From: Sinohyriopsis cumingii
Lineage: Eukaryota > Mollusca > Bivalvia > Unionida > Unionidae
Direction: 5' to 3'
DNA length: 64,000 nucleotides
Assembly: GCA_028554795.2 (NCBI GenBank)
Contig: CM068838.1
Location: 87,238,944-87,302,943 of the forward strand
The notes under the pieces are model-generated. The model searched no databases. It saw nothing but the letters and a program-made list of their open reading frames with translations, and was not told where the DNA came from. The translations under genes and the position numbers were made by a program. Shown here one piece after another: positions 1-9,042 of this stretch. How positions within the stretch are numbered: position 1 is the stretch's first letter; each line of letters opens with the position of its first letter.

Positions 1-274
1 CTCTGATTAGCATCATTTTATTTATTTATTTATTACTTATCACAAGAAGCATTTAAGTGAAACCCCATATCAATACAACCCTTCATTCTGGAGAAGCACT
101 AAGATTTTCAATATGGTCTCCATGGTGGCCATCTTGAAAGACAGATCAGCACCATTTTCATTTTCATACAAGACCAACTACATACTGTAAGAAGTGTTTG
201 ATTGAAAACCTCATGCTAATGTGACAAAGATATCAATTGTGACAATCATATTGGATGTATTTTGTATTCTTTTT
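1..274. other. AT-rich sequence, no gene seen
   Basis: AT-rich sequence with a short TTTA run near the left edge. I see no exon, RNA gene or transposon body here. Confidence 0.5.
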
Positions 275-573
275 TTTAAATGTAGCTTTAACAATGTTTC
301 AGTCATATCGCTAAGATGTCTGCAATGTGGCAGTTTATAGTGATGTCTAGCACTGGGGCATAATGCCGCAAACAAGAAGCATGATGTCCCACCCAGCCAC
401 ATTATTCTGACACCAGGCCAACCAGTCCTAACACTAACCTCCTAATGCTGAGCGCCAAGCAAGGCAGCTGTTAGTACCATTTTTTAGTCTTTGGTATGAC
501 TAGGCCAGGCTCGAATCCACAACCTCCCGCATCCAAGACGGACGCTCTAACCACTAGGCCACCGGAGTGGTCC
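275..573 (-). mobile_element. tRNA-derived SINE (family A), copy 1
   Basis: Read on the minus strand, the element starts GACCACTCCGGTGGCCTAG (A-box region), followed by GTGGATTCGAGCC (B-box region) of an internal RNA polymerase III promoter. A body of about 200 bp shared with six other copies follows, with the landmarks GCGCTCAGCATTAGGAGG and GACATCACTATAAACTG. It ends in an A/T-rich tail rather than the (CA)n tail of other copies. Matching the other copies is what makes this a repeat family. No target duplication was confirmed for this copy. Confidence 0.8.
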
Positions 574-1175
574 CGTCAGGATGTCAGAGGGACACTATTT
601 TCATTTAGGACAAACTAGACCTTAGATGACGCTGTATGCCCATATTCATGACTTTTGTCCAAAGCAGTCTGATAGGAGTAGTAAAAACAAATAACTGCTA
701 ATGGACACTGGACAACAAATGTCAGAGGACAGACAATGGACAGACAATGGACACAAGACTATCACATAAGCTGTTCAGGTCTTTAACCACTAGATATAAA
801 ATAAGAAAGAATGAGATCTTAAAGAATGAATTTGCAAGAAATAAAAAATGTAAATAATACTGAAACTATCTAATAACAAATCAATGTGATTATTAATTAC
901 AGAAACTGAGGAAGGTGTTCACTCATGAAGGCAAATGTTTGCAAAATTACATCTGTATATAATATTATAGAAACAATTCATAATGAAGTCACAGTTCACA
1001 ACTGTATGGATATAATTATGCATTAATTTCCTGGGGGCTGCATCTAGGTTCCAAAACCTTTATTGTCATCATTGTCCATTAATACAAAATATCATACCTT
1101 TATTATATGCTCATTTTATTCCCCGTTAACTTTACATTGTCAGAATCCTGTATGTGTATGTGTGTGACTTGGATT
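574..1175. other. AT-rich spacer, no gene seen
   Basis: Non-repetitive AT-rich sequence. It has only a short direct duplication of the type 'ggacagacaatggaca' near 730-755. I see no coding frame of note. Confidence 0.5.
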
Positions 1176-1366
1176 TTTCACGTAGCTTTAACACAATTTT
1201 TCATATCGCTACGATGTCCGCAGTGTGTCAGTTTTTAGTGATGTCTAGCACTGGGGCATCATTCCGTAGACATGTGGCATGATGTCCCACCCAGTCACAT
1301 TATCCTGACACCAGGCCGACCAGTCCTAACAGTAACCTCTTAATGCTGAGCGCCAAGCGAGGCAAA
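1176..1366 (-). mobile_element. SINE family A, copy 2, lacking the tRNA head
   Basis: Carries the family-A body and 3' end on the minus strand. Homology stops at GCCTCGCTTGGCGCTCAGC, so the whole tRNA-like head with A and B boxes is missing. The tail side is a short TG-rich stretch at 1152-1170. A perfect small hairpin starts 2 bp beyond the truncation point (separate entry). Confidence 0.75.
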
Positions 1367-1367
1367 A

Positions 1368-1393
1368 TCGTTCAGTATTCCCCGATACTGAAC
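1368..1393. repeat. Perfect 10-bp hairpin at a SINE truncation point
   Basis: CGTTCAGTAT and ATACTGAACG flank the loop TCCCCG. The stem is perfect and begins at the 5' truncation point of SINE copy 2. It may be chance or a relic of the insertion junction. Confidence 0.55.
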
Positions 1394-2276
1394 GCGCGCG
1401 ACAATACACATATAGCATTCACGTGCATAAAGGAACTACTTTCTATTGTAAACAAACAATGTATGCAGACGCCAGCACTTTTGATTTGTACACAACTCAT
1501 GTACACTTGCGTAAGGGGCTCTTTACATTGTGGTTGTTTAAATTTGTTTCTGAATGAACTAAAACATGTTTCGTGGACTGCAAAAAAACTGTTTGGGCAC
1601 ATTCCGCATTGATACAATGTTACGGATTTAGGCTAGCTACATTATATAAAAGACGGAATATAATGTCCTTACAAATAACATACTGCATGGGGACCAGATA
1701 CCGCCAGCGACCACTTATCGCCAACGTCATATTTCTCGCGCTCATGTGCAGTTTTTTTAAGTTCCTGCATGAAGATAATTTTGCAAGGCCAGTTTCCTTC
1801 ATTCCAGTGAAGAAAAATAATTTCCAGCTATAAAGGTAAGAAAAATATTACTGGTGAACTCCAGTGACCTAAATTCGATTATATAAACATCATCGGGGGG
1901 GTTAACTTTTTTCCATAAATGTCACTTCAGTATGTACGTAAGCTCTATGACAAAACAATTGGATATGGGGCCTCATATCCATGCAAACGACATTTCTATT
2001 GAAACATTGTAAAAACTTTTATTCATCCATAAATGTATCCTCCAAGAATAAAATATCCACCTGAAAGTCATTGTTTATAATATACACACCAAAGGATCTC
2101 TCGAACTTACATTACTATGATCGCACCAACAAATGATGTAGTACAGCGTTCCTATACGAAAGTAACTTGGGTCATGAATAATTCCTAATAGGGGTCATCT
2201 CAAAACTATCTATTTTAAAAGGGATGTAACCATAACAAAACACCAGCTTATTATTCACTTTTACTTCCCATTTATT
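1394..2276. other. Unassigned sequence with one TATA-like box
   Basis: On the plus strand ATTATATAAAAGAC at about 1640 resembles a TATA box. It lies about 20 bp before an ATG (1663) opening a 56-codon frame that ends near 1830. The frame resembles nothing I know and may be chance. Otherwise I see only AT-rich sequence. Confidence 0.25.
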
Positions 2277-2305
2277 ATCACACACACACACACTATATTT
2301 CTCTC

Positions 2306-2362
<57 letters not shown>
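2277..2362. repeat. Compound microsatellite (CA)n-(CT)n-(TA)n
   Basis: A direct run of CA, then CT, then TA dinucleotides. Confidence 0.95.
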
Positions 2363-2363
<1 letters not shown>

Positions 2364-2629
2364 CCAAACCATACACTACAATTTATATAACTGTTGATAT
2401 TGTTTAATACTTATTTAATGAAAGTAAATGAATAAAATGCAGCATGGTCTTGTCAGCACAAAAATATCTCACCTCTTAATGAAACAGAATAGTGATTGAT
2501 AGCCCCTACCCCCTCCCTCATTAAAAAAAAATATATATATATACATAATGTGATTTACAAATGATACACTACATTGAATGAATTAACAATTTATCCTCTG
2601 AATCCAGGTGCAGTTGACAAAACGCAAGT

Positions 2630-3141
2630 TATGCCATCACAGTTCACCTAAAGATCAACTCTAGCCAGTTCCCATTGACATCATCCCAAACTGTCGCATT
2701 AAAATCTCCAGATCTGAATGCTTCCACATGTATAGAAGCAAAACCTTCAACATCTTTGATTACAACTTCATCTGCATCCAATTATTCTAGTGACAAGTGT
2801 GGATCTTACTTAGGTAGTAATCCATTAGTGAAGGAAGGCATTATCCCCGAAGCTTTGTCCGATCTTTTCCACCCAGTGCCTGCAAAGCCCCAAACAGCAA
2901 ACATATGCATCACTGAGGCAAGAGTGATAACTAGTGATAAATTTTATCTGCAGCTTCTTAACAAAACTGAAGAAGAAAGAAGAAGAAAAGAGATTGAATG
3001 CAGGAAAATACAAAGAGAGGAGAGACAGAAACAGAGAGAAGCAGAGAAAGAACATAAAGGAAAATACTATGAAAAGGGACGAAATCATCAAGCATCAAAA
3101 AAAAGAAAGATATATCTGAGAAATGTAACGAGGCCAAACCA
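2630..3141 (+). pseudogene. pogo/jerky-like transposase, C-terminal part (interrupted)
   Basis: An open frame of about 165 codons on the plus strand with no credible start of its own. It opens with a Ser/Thr-rich segment, then reads ITEARVITSDKFYLQLLNK followed by a run of about 45 residues of mostly K, R and E. The motif '(A)RVLTS...LLxxKE' followed by a charged coiled coil is how many pogo/Tigger/jerky-type DDE transposases end. The DDE catalytic core is not in the window, so this is a 3' remnant. One frameshift in the A-run near 3100 is needed to reach the final exon-like stretch. The frame is cut at 3142 by the LINE insertion and resumes at 6822. Family assignment is from motif recognition and is not certain. 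Confidence 0.55.
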
Positions 3142-3153
3142 CCTACTATTGAT
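3142..3153. repeat. 12-bp target-site duplication of LINE 1, left copy
   Basis: CCTACTATTGAT here is repeated exactly at 6810-6821, on the two sides of the LINE insertion. The left copy directly abuts the LINE's (CAA)n tail (minus-strand sense). Confidence 0.85.
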
Positions 3154-3966
3154 TTGTTGTTGTTGAGTTTAATTATAATAGCGTTCGCACAATTGTGCAT
3201 GTGCCACTTTTTTCTGAATGCACCGCAGCCTGCTAGTTGTTCCTGGGGAAGGGGATGGTGCCACCTCCCCCAGGCTTTTATGGATTCAAGGAATCCTGAT
3301 AGTTTGGCCTCAATCTGTGGGTCCATAAAGGTCCCTACAGTTGAATGGTTGGCTGTCATTAGTGGGAAGGAGAGCTCGGGAACGGTCCTGCTTGCTTTAC
3401 ATCGCTGGTTTCTTGTTGCATTTCCCTGGTGTTTCTTGCAACTTTTTTTTTATTTTTTATTTTTAAATTTTTTTTTTTCTTCTTCAAAATGTTCTAAAAG
3501 GAGGGGGGGATGTTCTATGCTGTTTATAGAGGTTCTTAGTAGAAATCATGTATGAAGAGAGATTTTCAAGGTTATTATGGTATTACTAGTCGAGGTGTTT
3601 AGGGTGTGTTTCCTATTGTTATGTTATTTATAAGTTTTTAGATATTACCTCTTTAAGTTATTTATTAATTAATGTTTTTAGAGATTGAATGTTATTTATA
3701 CTTTATTTAGCAAGAGACCGGAGTCCTAGCTGATTACACGGTTCGTTAAGGACATCTAGGACCGGAATCCTAGCTGATTACTCGGTTCGTTAAGGACATC
3801 TAGGACATCCAATTTTGCAGTTTCCTTAGTTTTTTATAGGTGCTTCGTAAGTGAATTATTTATTAATACTTTTATAAAACTGAATGATATGTTATGGGTT
3901 TTTATGTGGTGGCTTCTAAATTTATTTAGCTAGTTACTGGGTCTTTTGGTTTTGTAGGGATAGTAA
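3154..3966 (-). repeat. 3' UTR of LINE 1 with tandem duplication, A-rich tract, hairpin and (CAA)n tail
   Basis: In element sense the order is: a 44-bp direct duplication (3760-3803 and 3716-3759), an A-rich tract (3485-3440), a short coding-like end reading DVKQAGPF, a hairpin (3274-3242) and a (CAA)n tail touching the target duplication. The hairpin pairs 11 bp including one G-U, and its flanks (CATAAAAGCCTGGGGGA) are shared with the second LINE at 62432-62482. A conserved hairpin next to the tail is typical of LINEs whose reverse transcriptase recognises the RNA 3' end. Confidence 0.65.
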
Positions 3967-4933
3967 TTATATTTTGTTCCTAAGTCCTGCTGAGTCTATG
4001 AATTGATTTATATTTTTATATGCTGATTGTTTATTTTTATTAGAGTCCATAAGTAACTCTGGGTATGTGTGTGGTGATCCAATCTCTTTTTGGTTTTTGA
4101 TAAATATTTTCCGAGCGGGTTGATATTTTGGGCATATATTGAATACGTGGTGTAGATCTTCGGTGGTGTGGCAGTTAAAGCAGTTAATGGTTGCTGGTTT
4201 GGGTCCTATAAACCTTCCAAAACTGCTTGCTAGTTTAGTTTTTCCAGTTATTATCCTGTTTATGGTTTTCTGTTCTAAATAGGTACCCTTAGGTAGCTGT
4301 ATGTTCCTATCTATATTTTTTTTGGTTTCATGGTGCTTTTTACCTTTTGTGGAGGAGTTCCAAAAATCTTGCCATGCTTGGTCTATATATGTTTGTGTGA
4401 AGCTTATTGCTTCTGTAGAGCTATAGTTAAGCTTGATAGAGTTTTAATCTCCTAGTTTGGGTTTGGCAACTTTGTCTGCTGTTTCGTTGCCAGAGATTCC
4501 AATGTGCGACGGTATCTACATGAGCTCGACTAATTGATGTGCTGTGGTGATATCGTCGATTAATTGGCATGCTCTGTCGAGGAATTGTTCCCTAGAGTGT
4601 GTATTGCGATTTTGGATCGATTTGATAACGCTTAGGGAATCGCTTATAATGACTGCTTTAGGTATTTGGTTGTCTTTGATCCATTGTAGTGATTCAAGTA
4701 TAGCCCAGAATTCAGTGGTGTAAATGGAGCAATAGTCAGGTAATCTGGATCCCGTTTGTATATTGAATTCAGGGATGACTATTGCTGCTGCTGTTCTTGG
4801 TGGGTTGTTTGTTTTTGATCCATCGGTATATATTTTAACATAGTCCGGGTATTTTTGGTTGATTTCGTTTACCAGTACAGGTTTTAGTAAGTTTTCTTGT
4901 CCTTCTTTATTGCCTAATTTGGTAGCTTCAATG
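3967..4933 (-). pseudogene. LINE 1 RNase H domain and C-terminal CCHC finger
   Basis: The minus-strand translation gives IYTDGSK, TTEFWAILESL, ISDSLSVIKSI and SHIGISGNETAD in order, the D-E-D-D carboxylate set of an RNase H type 1 domain. This enzyme removes the RNA strand of the retrotransposition hybrid. After it come ITGKTKLASSFGRFIGP and CFNCHTTEDLHHVFNIC, a C-x2-C-x7-H-x4-C finger, and then the stop at 3967. The frame is broken by in-frame stops (one just before IPSHIGISG, another near 4450) and by a shift against the reverse transcriptase ORF at about 4934. This copy is therefore dead. Confidence 0.8.
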
Positions 4934-5811
4934 TTAATCCTTCGTGGTTTTTGTAACCATGGTGATTTGTTCTGGTCTGTATTGTTTGTTACCTGTTTTT
5001 TTTAGTAGAGGTATCTTTTCTCTTAGTTCAAGGATTACTTTGCCACTTGGTGTGATGGGTATGATTTTGGGTTTGAAGACAACTTTACACTTATTTATAG
5101 CTATTTTGGTGGGATGGTTGTCTGGGTGGGTATCTAATCGAATGGAGTATTGGAGCAGCAGTTCTTGCCTACGTAATTTTAAGGGTAGTTCTCCTGTTAG
5201 TGTTTGTAGTTCTTCTAATGATGTTGAGGGGAGTGTTCCTGTGCATAATAGCAAGGCTTTTCTCTGGATAGTGTCAAGTTTTTGTAGTACAGGCTGCTTA
5301 GCCGACTTACCTGCTTGGCAGCCGTAATCCAGTTTTGATCTAATTAGGCTTTTATATATCATGAGGAGGGTTTCCTGGTTGGATCCCCAGTCAGTCCCTG
5401 TGATGTTCCTGAGTAAATTGAGATCTTTGTTACAATTCTGGGTGAGTTGTTCAATGTGCTGTTTCCATGTGAGGTGGTTGTCAAAGAACATTCCTAGGAA
5501 TTTTACTACTGTTACGTATTTGATTAACTGATTTTGTATATAGAAGTTTGGGTAGACGAGGTTGTTATTTCGTTTAGGGGTGAATATGATTGCCACAGTT
5601 TTTTCATGAGATATTTTGAAACCCCATTTGTCCGCCCATCTCCCTATGTTGTCTAGGCTCTGCTGGATTTCTTTAACTACTGTGTTACTGGCAGGATTTC
5701 CATTTCTCCATATGCCACTATCATCTGCAAATTGTGACAAGTTTATTTTTGTGGAGGCTACATTGAGGTCAAGGTCATTTACCATTAGGTTAAATAGTAA
5801 CAGACTTATTA
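4934..5811 (-). pseudogene. LINE 1 reverse transcriptase, C-terminal half
   Basis: An uninterrupted stretch of about 290 codons reading LLLFNLMVNDL, then the catalytic FADDSGIW (the YADD/FADD box), then the thumb-region motif VKFLGMFFDNHLTWKQHI and SKLDYGCQAG. These are standard landmarks of LINE reverse transcriptases (palm motif C onward). The frame begins abruptly at 5811 at the inversion junction, so the ATG at 5785 is not a real start. It ends at 4934 by a frameshift relative to the RNase H domain. No function is expected from this fragment alone. Confidence 0.85.
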
Positions 5812-5821
5812 CACTTATAAA

Positions 5822-6809
5822 GATAAAGAAAAAGCACTAAAACAAACTATAAAAACTGCTAAAATTAATCTATGGCAAACCTTTTGCTCTAAACTGAGTC
5901 TAAAATCAAACTCAAAACAAATATGGGACAAGATAAAAGCCATAAAAGAGAAAGCAACTACCTCAGCCCCAAAAATTAAAAATGCCATAACAAATAAAGA
6001 TAAGGCAGACCTCCTAGCAAAGCATTTTTTGAACATGAGTAGCAACAATAATCACACCAAAAACTTTCAAGAACACAAAAAACTAATGGAGGGAACCCAA
6101 CCTCAAATGTTTCAAGACCAAGTAACAAAAGAATCTCGCCTAAATAGCGACATCACAGTACAAATTGAATGGAAGATAGCCCTATGATCCAAAAACGAAA
6201 CATTCCCTGGTAAAGATCAGTTAGGATACATTATCTACAAAAAACTACCTGTCAATATAACAACAACCATAATCAAACTCTTTAATAGGATATGGGATAA
6301 TAAAGGCCAACTACCCACCAAATGGAAACAGGCCATAGTAATACCAATCCCCAAGCTAGATAAAGATCCCACTGAACAACATAAATTCGCACCGACCCAT
6401 CTCCCTTACAAACAATATTTGCAAACTAATGGAGACAATAATCGCAAATAGGTTAAAACACCACCTAGAAACCAATAACCTACTCTCCATAAATCAATGT
6501 GGCTTTCGGAACAAACGGTCCACCACTGACAAACTTCTCAGATTGGAAACAGACATCAAACTCACTTTTAACGCACATAGGAAACCCGATCGCAACCTCA
6601 TAGCGGTTTTTTAGACCTAGAAAAAACGTTCGAAAGTATGTATGGACCAATGGACTAATGGCCAAATTAAACCAATTTGGAATAACTGGACGCTTGTTCA
6701 ACTGGATTGGCGATTTCCTCACAGGCCGGAAAATTACCACAAGAATAGGCAACACCCATTCGGAAGAATTTTCACTTGAAAATGGAACACCGCAAGGCAG
6801 TGTAACAGT
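5822..6809 (+). pseudogene. LINE 1 reverse transcriptase, N-terminal half, inverted
   Basis: The plus-strand translation shows WDKIKAIKEKATTSAPKIK, NRIWDNKGQLPTKWKQAIVI (fingers), INQCGFRNKRSTTDKLLRLE, IAVF-DLEKTFES (palm motif A region) and LENGTPQGSV (motif B). Stops and frameshifts occur, for example TGA at 6185 and breaks near 6400 and 6615. Motif C (FADD) should follow GTPQGSV but instead lies on the opposite strand at 5811 and below. The order and strand show inversion of this segment during insertion. Confidence 0.8.
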
Positions 6810-6821
6810 CCTACTATTGAT
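6810..6821. repeat. 12-bp target-site duplication of LINE 1, right copy
   Basis: CCTACTATTGAT, identical to 3142-3153. Confidence 0.85.
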
Positions 6822-6904
6822 GATGAGTCAAATGTACATTGGATTTGCTGTGACTATGTAAGAAATGGTACCACCTGGCCTGTGTTGGTTTAACAGATGA
6901 GTAA
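6822..6904 (+). pseudogene. pogo/jerky-like transposase, last codons with PHD-like finger
   Basis: Continuation of the frame cut at 3141. It reads GATGAGTCAAATGTACATTG and onward as DESNVHWICCDYVR. After a one-base frameshift near 6870 it reads WYHLACVGLTDE and stops (6902-6904). W-[IV]-x-C-D-x-C-x-x-W-Y-H-x-x-C-V-G-L is the core of a PHD finger, which ends many invertebrate jerky/pogo-type transposases. Here the second Cys of the CD-x-C pair reads as V. The fit of this tail to the left half supports both the insertion model and the family call. Confidence 0.6.
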
Positions 6905-7574
6905 GATGTTGATGAAACCTACTTTATTTGTACCTATTGCTCTACAAAATCAAATTAAATTGAAGGAAATGCACATTTAATACATGTTTTAATTGACAAT
7001 TTAAACGTTCATTTGTTATTTTTGGTAAACTTGTTTGTAAACTACTGGAGGAGAGAGAGGGAGCCTTTGGAATATAGAATTTATAGGTATGTGCAACATT
7101 CAAATGTATACAACCCTCTCTCTCTCTCTCTATATATATATATAGCTGTTTTAAGCTTTCCAGTAACTGATACTGAAGATGTAATTCTTAAATGATGAAG
7201 AAAAGATTAAGTTTTTAAGAAGTTATACGTACAAAGCAAATAATTACTGTAAGTGTAAGTGGTGTATACGATACCGACTATCAATTTTAAATAAGATATG
7301 GTTTTGATACAAACCCTATTGTGATGCTGGTCGTCATTGTGACGCATGCGCGATTCATAATGTCGGGTTCCGTCAAAACTACCCAGGTGCTTTGGTTGCT
7401 ACTAGTTCGTGAAGTAGAATTTTCCTTTTGAAGAAAGTGAATTCTGCGGCATGAAATATTAATGTTTTGTTGTTATTATGCAGAAATAAATCATATCTCA
7501 ATTTCTAATCGTTAATAACTGTACTGGCGGTAACCGGTACTGTCACCAAGAAAGAAGGGACTCGTTATTAGGGA
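6905..7574. other. Spacer with (CT)n(TA)n tract; no gene seen
   Basis: AT-rich sequence, possibly the 3' end of the pogo element. There is a compound (CT)n(TA)n tract at about 7114-7144. At 7343-7355 GACGCATGCGCGA resembles an NRF1-type motif, but no start site can be shown. Confidence 0.4.
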
Positions 7575-7644
7575 TACTTTACGATATTCTGTAAGGCATG
7601 ACTAAGTTTTTCATTACATTTTTCTGTTGAAATATCGTAAAGTA
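7575..7644. repeat. Inverted repeat, perfect 14-bp stem
   Basis: TACTTTACGATATT (7575-7588) and its exact reverse complement (7631-7644) flank a 42-nt loop. It lies between two similar stretches reading GCGGTAACCGGT (about 7527) and GCGGTAACTGGT (about 7724). Confidence 0.7.
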
Positions 7645-8052
7645 GGTCGAGATTCATTGGACAGAATTACAAGTTTCAAATATTCCTGATTATTAAGAAC
7701 GCGTTAAGAAACCTGGATAAAGTGGCGGTAACTGGTCCCTTGGCAGTACAAATGACAAGGCATATAATTTCTTTAGCTGGTGATAAGAATGCCAAAATAA
7801 AATATACTTACAGTTCTACATCCTGAATTTCCTCAAAATGTATTTTCTTAATTCTGCAGATCCAAATTACATGAGGCATGTCATATGTTTTCAATCTGGA
7901 TTACACATTTCGAAATTGTGCTGTAATTTCGATAAGTGCAATTGCATCCTCCTTACTGAACTCAAAATGAAATAAGCATTAAATTCCATAGCGTCTTTTT
8001 GATAATTGCAATTAAAAGACTTCATAATTTTCCCACATTATGATTTCAAACA

Positions 8053-8289
8053 TTAAATGACAGAAACAGAAACACATTTGCAGACGTAAATACGCTTCTC
8101 CCGCGCCACTTCAATTTGATGTATTTCATGTATAATTTGCACTGATGAATCCAGTCCAAAATCACAAACTTTCGTCGAATCGAAACAAAATACCAAAATA
8201 TATTCATTCCAGATCAAATGGAAAAGTTGCTGCAATGAGCATTCATTCACAATATGACTGCAAGTTTCACTTTTAACTAGACACGCCAT
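8053..8289 (-). other. Possible short coding exon or chance ORF (78 codons)
   Basis: An ATG in good context (AAGAAAATGGC) opens a 78-codon frame beginning MACLVKSETCSHIVNECSLQ. It sits just downstream, in minus-strand sense, of a relatively GC/CpG-rich stretch (8290-8400) with GAGCGCGCGAC and TGGGCGGAG. That could be a promoter and first exon, but the protein matches nothing I know and no splice partner was found. The rest of 7645-8508 shows nothing else. Confidence 0.2.
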
Positions 8290-8508
8290 TTTCTTTCGAA
8301 AGTTATGTCGAGCGCGCGACAAAGTTCAAATTTATCTGGGCGGAGTTATGTGCGCATTAATAATGATGTCATTGTGTAATGACAAAATCTGCGCTTGTGT
8401 ATTTAGTTTGGAATACGGCATTCATTCATTTACGTTGTTTCTTGTAGTTTATTTTGTTTATATAATTAAACCTTATGTAGAATTTTAAAAAATGAGCATA
8501 TAATAAAA

Positions 8509-8634
8509 AGGTTACTGCATTTGTATGGGAAAATATGAACTCGTTTTGTCGGAAGGATATACTGCACTCCCAAGGTCGTGCAGTGTTCCATCCCAAAACT
8601 CGTTCATATTTTCCCATAAATGCAGTAACCTATA
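8509..8634. repeat. Long hairpin, about 126 nt
   Basis: Arms 8509-8540 and 8602-8631 pair over 30 bp with a single 2-nt bulge. A second inner stem pairs ACTGCAC (8561-8567) with GTGCAGT (8578-8584). This could be a foldback element (MITE) or a small-RNA precursor. No target duplication is evident. Confidence 0.75.
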
Positions 8635-8938
8635 AATCCGATTACTCTTCTTCATTCGATGTAGATGAGTCAGGTTACAAGAAATATAGAGTGATGGACA
8701 GACATATAGATGCATAGACATATTGATGGATGGATGGCTCAGTGGAAGGATGAATGGACATGATGTATCATAATACATCTTCTAAAAAAGTGTGGATATA
8801 ATAATACTGTGGTTAATGGTCAAATTTCACTGATCCCTAGATCTGTTATAGAAGGGTTCCACCACAGTAAAGTATTGCTATGTATATTTAATTTGATTTG
8901 CTTGTTAGGGTTTTTGTAGTATGATTTTGAAATTTCAA
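8635..8938. other. Spacer, no gene seen
   Basis: AT-rich sequence with a degenerate GATGGATGGA-type stretch near 8725. Nothing else is recognisable. Confidence 0.45.
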
Positions 8939-9042
8939 TTTATACTATTTATAATGTAACATTGTTTATACTATTTATAATGTAACATTGTTTATACTAT
9001 TTATAACGTAACATTGTTTATACTATTTATAATGTAACATTG
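8939..9042. repeat. 26-bp tandem repeat, four copies
   Basis: The unit TTTATACTATTTATAATGTA plus ACATTG repeats four times, with one substitution in the third copy (AACGTA). Confidence 0.95.

Larger units (their letters stand above)
3154..6809 (-). mobile_element. I/Nimb-type LINE, 5'-inverted by twin priming, inside the pogo remnant
   Basis: A 3.66-kb non-LTR retrotransposon flanked by the 12-bp duplication CCTACTATTGAT. Its 3' part (tail, 3' UTR, zinc finger, RNase H, second half of the reverse transcriptase) lies on the minus strand from 5811 down to 3154. The part of the ORF just upstream of that point lies inverted, on the plus strand, at 5822-6809. Both halves break at the same place in the reverse transcriptase, just after the GTPQGSV motif, with about 20 bp of overlap. 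This is the classic outcome of twin priming during target-primed reverse transcription. TACTATT of the target site also occurs in the LINE at the inversion point, suggesting microhomology priming. The RNase H domain and CCHC finger place it in the I group; calling it Nimb-like is an inference. Confidence 0.85.

Noticed and set aside
1573..1833. 86-codon frame with TATA-like box
   Set aside because: Alternative start, no family resemblance and an equally long frame on the other strand; kept only as a note.
2825..3091. 88-codon minus-strand frame rich in F, L and S
   Set aside because: Antisense of the Lys/Glu-rich transposase coiled coil.
7320..8420. One DNA transposon with terminal repeats at 7325 and 8400
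   Set aside because: GTCATTGTG-type words occur near both ends, but the inverted match is short and imperfect and no target duplication is visible.
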